A stretch of DNA of 64,000 bases, taken from the NCBI GenBank assembly GCA_963920635.1, contig OY987298.1:310001-374000 (forward strand), read 5' to 3'. The number at the start of each line of letters is the position of its first letter. Positions within the stretch are counted from its first letter, which is position 1. Below, in pieces: positions 57,121-64,000 of the stretch. The notes below the pieces were generated by a model. The model searched no databases. It worked only from the letters and a program-made list of their open reading frames with translations, and was not told the origin of the DNA. The position numbers were made by a program, and so were the translations under genes. The stretch is from Pseudeuparius sepicola. Lineage: Eukaryota > Arthropoda > Insecta > Coleoptera > Anthribidae.

Positions 57121-57845
57121 TACCGAATTTCAACTTGCAACATAATACCTGTCAGATTATATTATTATATGTATATAATTTCAAAATTGCTTCGAAAACT
57201 AAAATTCCGCATCAACTTTTTTCTCGCAAAACAAAAACCCATAAACTATTTACGCGCCGGCCCTGCGAGAGCCACATCGTCGCCTCGCCCTCAAAAATTA
57301 GAACAACGGCCGGCGGCCTCCGTCCGCCGGCCCCAGTCGGCCGTAAAAAGTTAATTTCGGGGTAAAAACAACCGCCGGCCGTGTTTTTCCTTTACGCACC
57401 CGCTCCGTCCCCCCGCAGCGCGTCGTAAATGCGATTCATCATCCCCTACGGCCGCGGTGTTTTTCCACCGCCGCCCGTACACTGATTTAATCACACCCCG
57501 TGGGCGATTTTTCACGTTTTAATTAGTGGGGGAAAATGCGGGAAATTCGGGAAATTTTTCGACGTATTTATGGGGCGGGTGACTCGTGTCCTTTGAATTT
57601 ATTTTATTTTTCAACGATTTTTTTCTCATTCTAGTCTCGCTCGAAAGTCAAATGATTTTTAAGCCTATTTTATTTTAATTGAAAGCACGACATAGGTCCA
57701 AGATTTTTATCGGTTTTGCATTCGGGAAACGAAGAAGTTAACTAGATTGAGAAATTTTACAACTTAATCAAAATAACATAGGTAATATTTTGATCATTTA
57801 AGGACAGCTAATACATTATAATTAATTACGAATAAATAAATATAT
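57121..57845. other. GC-rich island, no gene recognised
   Basis: 57250-57570 is strongly GC- and CpG-rich (GCCGGCGGCC, GGCCGTAAAAAG, CGTCGTAAATGCG) in an otherwise AT-rich window. Open frames on the plus strand here show no domain. It could be a regulatory island or a remote promoter. Confidence 0.35.
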
Positions 57846-57850
57846 AAATA

Positions 57851-58190
57851 AAAAAATATTTTTAAAAACAGGCTTTTATTTAAATGCTCTGAAAAGAAGA
57901 AAATCAAACCAAGGCAAACCCATAATTTTGTTACATTATACAACTATTGTATATGATATAAAAGCTTGTCCCGAGATTATCGTGTGTAATTTCTTTTATA
58001 GACAAATACATTTTCTACTTAAAATTACTTTCAAGATATATATATTTATATTCTCGCGACAAGCTTTTATATCTTATTATACAGTTGTATAATGTAACAA
58101 AATTATGGGTTCGCCTTGGTTTGATCTCTTATAAAGTTTATTTTCTTCTTTTCAGAGCGTTTAAATAAAAGCTTGTTTTTAAAAATATTT
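57851..58190. repeat. Imperfect hairpin of the 37841 family
   Basis: Arms 57851-57976 and 58052-58190, with the same outer (GCTTTTATTTAAATGCTCTG) and inner (GATATAAAAGCTTGTC.CGAGA) modules as 37841-38163 but a different middle (CAAACCAAGGCAAACCC). The right arm has ~14 extra bases (ACTTTATAAGAG). The middle matches 62325-62350, tying this family to the ~760-bp repeat. Confidence 0.8.
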
Positions 58191-58194
58191 TCTT

Positions 58195-58898
58195 ATTTAT
58201 AATTTTATTTTCATCTTTTTAGTTCTTCTCTTCAAGCCCTTTCATTTAATGCCCATATTAAGGGAAAAGAAAATGTAATCCGCCGTGTTGGAGCGGCGGC
58301 CATTTTGAAAGTAGGTATTACAATATTTAGTATTGCATATTGCATTGTCACCGGAACTAAAGGTGAATGCAAAATTTAATCTCAATCAAATGTCAGGAAG
58401 TGGTTCTAATTCGGCTTGCAAGATTTGACCTAAACATACATACAATCTTATACATACCTACATTGCAAGTTAAATAAAAGCTCGTAAAAACATAATTTTT
58501 ACAGGGGAATGCCCAAAATGTTTTCTAAATATATTTGTTGATATAATACTTAAAATTTTAAAATAGTTATGGTTGTCATAGCTATGTGGAATAAAAGAAA
58601 TTTTTTATTTTGAAGTAAGTAGTAAGTTATGGAAAATAAATGACAACAGACAACAGGCAGAAGCATTATTTTTAAAGTTATAAAAAAGTTTGACAATAAA
58701 CAAAAAAAATTGCATTTGTCAAAAAAGGGTTAGAACATTTTTGACAATAAAAATGAAATGATGTATACTTTCACATAGTCGTAGATTTGGGATTTTGTGT
58801 TTCGAAATTCAAATTTTTCGGTGGATATTTAGCATTAATTATTTATTAGTTTAATTAACTACACTACGAAAAGAACATGCATTCATCAATGATATAGT
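58195..58898. other. Flank of the hairpin family; otherwise unassigned
   Basis: 58440-58495 carries, inverted, the ATGT-run lead (TTGCAAGTTAAATAAAAGC) seen at 37265-37290, so 57851-58495 probably forms one element parallel to 37262-38163. ATGGCC/GGCGGCC motifs lie at 58291-58305. No gene is recognised. Confidence 0.45.
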
Positions 58899-58899
58899 T

Positions 58900-59156
58900 A
58901 TTCTTATTACGTTTAAATCCACACACCAATACCGTTGTTTTTGCACTCGACGCGCGTTTCACTAAGTTAGCATCATCAGGAGATGATTCAAACTAATCAT
59001 CTCCTGATGATGCTGATTAAAACTAATCATCTCCTGATGATGCTAACTTAGTTAGCGAAACGCACGTCGAGTGCAAAAACAACGGTATTGGTGTGTGGAT
59101 TTAAACGTAATAAAAATAGTGTATCGCCAATAGGTTCCAAATTCCCAACTTAGTTA
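58900..59156. mobile_element. Penelope-like terminal repeats, tail to tail, with 12-bp duplication
   Basis: The insert is bounded by AATGATATAGTT on both sides (58888-58899 and 59157-59168). It consists mainly of two inverted arms (TTATTACGTTTAAATCCACA.. from 58905; complement to ~59113), each with CTCCTGATGATGCTAACTTA.. GAAACG. Long, variable target duplications, inverted terminal units and hammerhead-like motifs are features of Penelope-like retroelements. No reverse transcriptase is present. Confidence 0.6.
59034..59068 (+). ncRNA. Candidate hammerhead-ribozyme motif
   Basis: Order on the plus strand: CTGATGA (59034-59040), hairpin GCTAAC-TTA-GTTAGC (59042-59056), GAAA (59057-59060), then GTC (59066-59068) closing a minimal third stem; cleavage would follow C59068. 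Weak points: an unpaired T at 59041 and only 3 bp (CTC/GAG) in the first stem. The mirrored copy in the left arm has a shorter second stem. Short-stem hammerheads acting as dimers are known in Penelope-like elements; activity here is unproven. Confidence 0.35.
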
Positions 59157-59168
59157 AATGATATAGTT

Positions 59169-59575
59169 GTTATCATACTGATTTCTGTAATGATGAACGG
59201 ACAGTATAAAACAGCTAATAATTCATTTTCAATAAAAGTCTGTTATTTTTCTGGGAGTCAACGGTACAACCTAACCAACAATATGGACAGTGTCCTGTTC
59301 AGCGATGCCCATAAGTCAGTTAAGTTGTAGTCCCTTCAAAGGGCCCCTTCGGCCGCCCGCCGGCCTCGTTTGATCTAATATCGAATCGAGTTTAATCGAT
59401 AGCGTCGTGGGGCTTCGACCAATGGCCATTACGGCCCTTCGAGGCTAGACCATAACCTAGAGTTAATTCGATTCTTGATGTTCAACCCCCCAGGGACATA
59501 ATAATAATGATATAATTAAATAGTTATAGTTACACATTCTTCAGTAAGTCTCAACGTCAAATTATAGAATCTACA
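59169..59575. other. Unassigned sequence
   Basis: No gene or repeat recognised. Confidence 0.3.
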
Positions 59576-61324
59576 CTCTATTCAAACTAAATGCAAGTGG
59601 CGCGCAAACATTTACACGATGGAAGCACGTGATTACTTTCTGAGGGCTAATACGAGGCAGGGCCGCATTAAGGACGATCTCAGGGTGTCTCATTTTGATC
59701 TTGAACACCCCTGTAAAATTTGAACTGGCTTACGGATTTTAACGAATTTTTTTTTTGTATACAGGGCCCTCCTAGACGCACTTATCAAACACTTTTCAAT
59801 GACCATACGATTATTCCAGGGCCGGATTAAAAAAATTTTTTTACTCAAATTTTCGAGTTAAGGTATCAGCGATTTTTTTTATCGGAAATCTGATAACGTG
59901 GCGTTAATCAGCGCCCCTGAAAACCCCCAGATTTCAAATTTCAAGAAATTATTCCCACAAATTATACTTTTTACACTGCATCACAATTGCAAAAAATCAA
60001 AATTTCAATTTGAGTTCAGATATTAAGGTGGCTATGGAAACAAGTGAAAATGGTAAAAAGAGGTCCACAGGGGACAATAGTAATAAACCTGATCGGAAAC
60101 TGTACTCGGTTTCTCTTTTCAGTATTGCTGTACAATACAAATAATGTTATGCCATTTGAGGCGCAAGAGAGCTCGCTGCCGTCGCAGGCAGTTGTGCAAG
60201 TGCAAACACTTTGAAAATGTTAATTTTTACTTTGTTTTTTGTTACAAATAATAAAGTATAAGATTATACACTACAACGTACGTATTTGAGGAATGTAATT
60301 AAAAGCAGCAATATTTGAAACGGCAGAAATGTATTGACTCGATTAGAAATTACATTTTATACCCACTAAATTATTTGTAACACCTAAATTATTTTAGCTA
60401 CATCAACCCCTGAAAAACATTTGTGTTAAAAATGCATAAACTGACATTTCTGCAAGCCATTGTTTTGCCACGGCTGCCTGCGACGGCAGCGAGCTCTCTT
60501 GCGTCTCAAATGGCATAAAATTTGTACTGTACAGCAATAATGAAAAGTGAAACCGAGTACAGTTACCGATCAGGTTTATTACTATTGTCCCCTGTGGACC
60601 TCTTTTTACCATTTTCACTTGTTTCCATAGCCACGTTAATAGCTGAACTCAAATTGAAATTTTGATTTTTTGTAATTGTGATGCAGTGTAAAAAGTATAA
60701 TTCGTGGGAATAATTTCTTGAAATTTGTAATCTGGGGGTTTTCAGGGGCGCTGATTAACGACACGTTATCAGATTTCCGATAAAAAAATCGCTGATACCT
60801 TAACTCGAAATATTGGGTAAAGAAAAATTTTTAAGGCCCTGGAATAATCGTATGGCCATTGAAAAGTGTTTGATAAGTGCGTCTAGGAGGGCCCTGTATA
60901 CAAAAAAAAATTCGTTAAAATCCGTAAGCCAGTTCAAATTTTGCAGGGGTGTTCCAGATCAAAATGAGACACCCTGTATATGAATTTTATAATATGAAAT
61001 ATTAAAATAATATGCCCCAGTATTAAGAACTTTAAAAACAAACTTTTATGGCACACCTAGTCATTCACTTACCTGCAAATTTCTACTATATGAACACAAA
61101 TCGTAGCTCCAACAATTAATAAACAGCGCAAGAATTATATCGGAAAAAATAAAGTTCCATTTGCAACTCAATACACCTCTGTAAGAAACACCGACTCGCT
61201 GCACTCGCCCGCCGGGTCAGACTTTATTGCCGGCTAGCCAATAGCAAGCCGATCACGTGCGTATCACGCTCTAGCCATGCAACAACTTGTGTTTATGTTT
61301 CACTTGCATTTAGTTTGAACAGAG
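59576..61324. repeat. Outer inverted repeat enclosing a fold-back element
   Basis: CTCTATTCAAACTAAATGCA at 59576 and complement TGCATTTAGTTTGAACAGAG ending 61324; the match continues loosely inward. It looks like a host element into which 59681-60976 was inserted. TATAGA-containing flanks on both sides are not a clean duplication. Confidence 0.5.
59681..60976. mobile_element. Fold-back TA-type element with ~530-bp arms
   Basis: Ends CAGGGTGTCTCATTTTGATC and complement (GATCAAAATGAGACACCCTG). TA on the right (60977-60978), CT on the left. Arms ~59681-60210 and ~60440-60976 mirror each other (AGGTCCACAGGGGACAATAG, GAGCTCGCTGCCGTCGCAGG). An inner pair ATACAGGGCCCTCC / complement sits in both arms. 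The loop is AT-rich without coding sequence. Confidence 0.85.
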
Positions 61325-62278
61325 TTTATAGATACATGAATTCTCGATAACCTAAAAATAATTTTTATGCAAAACTCGAGGAAAAACTCCTTTAGAACCC
61401 CCGCATGCTCTAGAAATATTCCGGGATTGTACTCGTTGAGTTTTTTCAGGGAGCCAGGCATTATTTCGACCATTAAAAGTTTTTTTCAGGCCGGCGCGGC
61501 CGTAAAAAGCGTCCATAAATAGTGTTGGGGAAACGCCGCGAAATTTTCGTTATTAATTGCCGGCAGGGCTGAGGTGTAATGGCGGGCATTTTTCAATTTT
61601 AGGGCGGACGAATTTGCCGTGTTTTTTTCACGGGTGGACGTGGAGGTTGCGATCTTTTAGATATTTAGATCATAAGGGAAATTTTGGTGCATTTTGGATA
61701 CGTTGAATTGTATTGACTGTATACTAATTAAAGTTACGCCCTGTATATCTAATGGCCATTTAAAAAATATATCGGTAGACAGGATGATTCAATTTCGACT
61801 ACGTCTATAGGACTCCCTGTAAACTCTGATCTGTATCTAGAATATCTACCATCCCTAGGTCTCCTTCAATAAACAATCGAAGAAATTTATTGGACACTCT
61901 TCTACGGGCTCGTTAAAATTGCTTAGGGATTTCTCCCCACAAGAAAAGGGAGACACTAAAAAAACCAAAACTTCCTCGGCAGCTGCCTTTATCTCCGACC
62001 CGATACGGATCTCGGTCAATTATCGAGTAGGCCTGGCAGAGAGAACAATCGAAGCGCGCGAAAAACAAAGGACGGCGCCCGCTTGCCAGAATTTCTTCGG
62101 ATTTTTCAGGAACCCGCACCAGATAAGAATGGCAACAATAACGTACAAAATCTGCATTATATAGGTGTGGTATGAAATAAGTCACTTGGAACAGTATAAA
62201 AACGCTTGGACGGCGAGCGTTTGCTTTGTAAAACAAGACGGAGTCTTAGGCGGCGCACGTCCCTTAATAATATTATAA
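61325..62278. other. Unassigned; one solitary transposon end
   Basis: GCCCTGTA at ~61738-61745 and CTCCCTGTA at ~61812-61820 look like lone element ends. 61485-61640 is GC-rich (GGCCGGCGCGGCCGTAAAAA). TATA-like AGTATAAAAAC lies at 62195-62205. No gene is supported. Confidence 0.35.
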
Positions 62279-62279
62279 A

Positions 62280-63085
62280 AACTTTATTTAAATGCTCTAA
62301 AAAATAATAAAATAAACTTTGAAATAATTCAAACCAAAGCAGACCAATAATATCGTTTCACACAAAACAACACCACACAAAAATCTGTACACAAAACCAA
62401 TAAAGCGCAATACTTATTTCCGTGCACGGCACTGGTTATACTGGCCTAACTGGCCCGCGTCGACACCTGCTCCGTGGATCTCCGAAACGTCGACCAATCA
62501 AATCGCTACGCTCGCATTCTTATTGGCTGCCTCCTTGACTAGGTCGACGTCGACCGCATGAAAACCTTTGAATTTTATACGGGTGATTTCTGCTGATAAG
62601 TCTGGTATTTTTACCAATAACAGAGCATGGTAAATGCTATGAAATAGATCGCGCCCCGAATATCACTGTGTTCCAAGTGAGTTCATTTATATTTTACCAG
62701 GGAAGCTCGAGAACAGGCGCCTCGGCAATAAATACGAGACAAAAGACTTTTTAACCATATTGAACCGAACCTGGTAGTAAAATGAGATGAAGGAGACAGA
62801 GAAGATAGATATTGTAGTAAAAACAAGTGACTGCATGCTCGCCTAATATAATATCACCAATACTTGCATGGGTTACACTGTTCGACGGCCGGCCACTTGT
62901 GCAGCGAAATGCGGTGGATATAGGCGTGCCATAATTTCATAGATCTTGGGATATACTTGGATAAATAGTTATAATCCATATGGCTTTTTAGAGACCTTTT
63001 GACAATATTATGTGGTGCATTAACCTTTACTTTGAGTTTGACGACAACCTTAAAAAAACCTTAAAAGTGAAATATTATGTTGCTT
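62280..63085 (-). repeat. Dispersed ~760-bp repeat, copy 2
   Basis: Reverse complement of 22310-23061, with an extra outer piece (62280-62345) containing TTTATTTAAATGCTCTAAAA and CAAACCAAAGCAGACC, the modules of the 57851 hairpin. The GGTCGACGTCGACC palindrome is conserved (62541-62554). No open frame. Confidence 0.78.
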
Positions 63086-63095
63086 GTAATAGTTA

Positions 63096-63710
63096 TTTAT
63101 GTACCAAGGCACTGAAGTTCAACTTTTTATGACTCATGTGGAGTTTAGTTGCTGAGGCCTCTGGCCGAGGCAAATAAACCACATGAGTCATAAAAAGAAC
63201 TTCAGTGCCGAGGTACATATTATATTTTTCTTGAAATCGAAAAAAAAATGTTTTATTAGGCAAGAAAATAATAATAAGGGATCGCCCGTCCACGAATCGA
63301 CTACGCGCGGCGTTGCTTGACTTTACCGATCGCTCTACCTAGGTCAAGTATGATGAGACACGGCACCTTCTGACAGAAAAACCAAACTGCTGCTTCTTGT
63401 GCAGCCTACACAACAAATTTACTGATTTTCAAATTTACTAAAATATGTATACTGAAGGATTGCGCTTCTATAGGAAACAATTTCGCAATGTGTACGAAAA
63501 GTTAAATGAGCCTTTATCGGCCGGGTTTTGAATATTTGGTCACTTTTGACGGTCGATTTCTCCGCGTCTGACGTTTGATGTTTACATCTCGCCAAGGCCT
63601 ACTTATTGAAAAAATCGTACAATAATGGGCTACATTATTGTACGATTTCTGTGCTTTTAATGACGATTTTGGGACATTTTAATGCCGATTTCAAGAAAAA
63701 TATGTATATT
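63096..63710 (-). repeat. ~610-bp hairpin-bearing repeat, copy 2
   Basis: Reverse complement of 36107-36720, both hairpins conserved (63098-63220 and around 63620-63655). It is joined to the preceding ~760-bp repeat exactly where copy 1 joins a different sequence, marking its end at CATAAATAACTATTA. Confidence 0.75.
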
Positions 63711-64000
63711 TTTGAAAACTGCGTGACGCTTATTTCCTATATTCTTTTTGTGACGCCAGTTATAGAACTTTTTTTTTATCGAGTGACTTTAGAAATAATA
63801 CCAAAGTCTAGAGAATAGTATTCTCTAGACTTTGATAATACTACCTACGTATAATTCTTTTAAATCGGCATTAAAAAGCCTCAGATCAATCATTAAAAGC
63901 TCAAAATGCGGTACTAGAGTAAGCCCTTATAAGTCGGTCTTGGCGAGATGTAAACAAACCAAACGTCAGACGTGTTCATGCATCGCCGGTAAAACGTTGA
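63680..64000. repeat. Start of a larger palindrome running off the window
   Basis: From about 63863 the 5' part of the ~610-bp repeat begins again in the opposite direction (AAATCGGCATTAAAA, CTTGGCGAGATGTAAAC, AAACGTCAGACG). Two units therefore face each other around 63785, with a perfect 16-bp stem at 63802-63817 / 63819-63834 (CAAAGTCTAGAGAATA). Confidence 0.6.

Noticed and set aside
57250..57570. GC-rich island with TTTACGGCC-like words as a developmental enhancer or Hox-region element
   Set aside because: The words are too short and frequent; nothing else in the window indicates a Hox neighbourhood.
61913..62236. 107-codon minus-strand open frame overlapping an 81-codon plus-strand frame
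   Set aside because: Opposed open frames without domains; a TATA-like site nearby is not enough to call a gene.

Overview
This window looks like a piece of an insect nuclear genome. It is AT-rich, has no operon-like gene packing, shows intron/exon structure with GT..AG junctions in its gene relics, and is filled with eukaryotic DNA transposons. I cannot fix the species; beetle, bug or moth relatives are all possible. No intact host protein gene is visible. Nearly everything readable is mobile DNA or its debris, so the window is best read as intergenic or intronic transposon-rich sequence. All boundaries were read by eye and may be off by a few bases.

The dominant theme is one lineage of Tc1/mariner-type elements with TA target duplications, CAGGGTG-like ends and very long inverted repeats. 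One copy (7730-9668) is intact: 368-bp inverted repeats of near identity flank a full 358-aa transposase with a DUF4817-like N-terminal helix-turn-helix and a D..D..D catalytic core of the DD41D kind. Around it lie more than a dozen palindromic (fold-back) relatives: 1937-3084, 3413-5284, 9700-10607, 17801-19222, 19798-20789, 31265-32777, 33897-34885, 35898-39089, 40625-41718, 42445-43303, 44308-45341, 45350-45884, 48791-49994, 50470-51180, 54820-55527 and 59681-60976. Four of these still carry scraps of transposase coding sequence (C-terminal at 18336-18663 and 31980-32090; N-terminal at 34485-34526 and 37098-37260), which shows how fold-back elements grow out of an autonomous transposon.

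Other mobile DNA: hAT-type elements with 8-bp target duplications at 101-1072 (TATCAAAC), 11002-12708 (CCTGATAC, carrying a decayed Copia reverse-transcriptase piece), 14135-15696 (with a broken hAT transposase) and 27171-28306 (GAGAAATT, with a C-terminal hAT dimerisation region and a promoter resembling a heat-shock promoter). There is a broken tyrosine-recombinase gene at 46829-48111 whose neighbourhood carries repeated GGTCAATAATA motifs; a Penelope-like insertion with a 12-bp duplication and a hammerhead-like motif at 58900-59156; and a fragment of a large arthropod transposon- or virus-like protein at 44008-44274. Two THAP zinc-finger relics lie at 16302-16973 and 56321-56425.

Several repeat families are not recognised: two copies each of an ~760-bp repeat (22310 and 62280), an ~500-630-bp repeat (23062 and 25941) and an ~610-bp repeat with two built-in hairpins (36107 and 63096). 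A hairpin family includes a 150-bp inverted repeat with no mismatch at 37841-38163, next to a 122-bp tandem repeat. A phased array of four heat-shock-element consensus motifs lies at 13202-13289.
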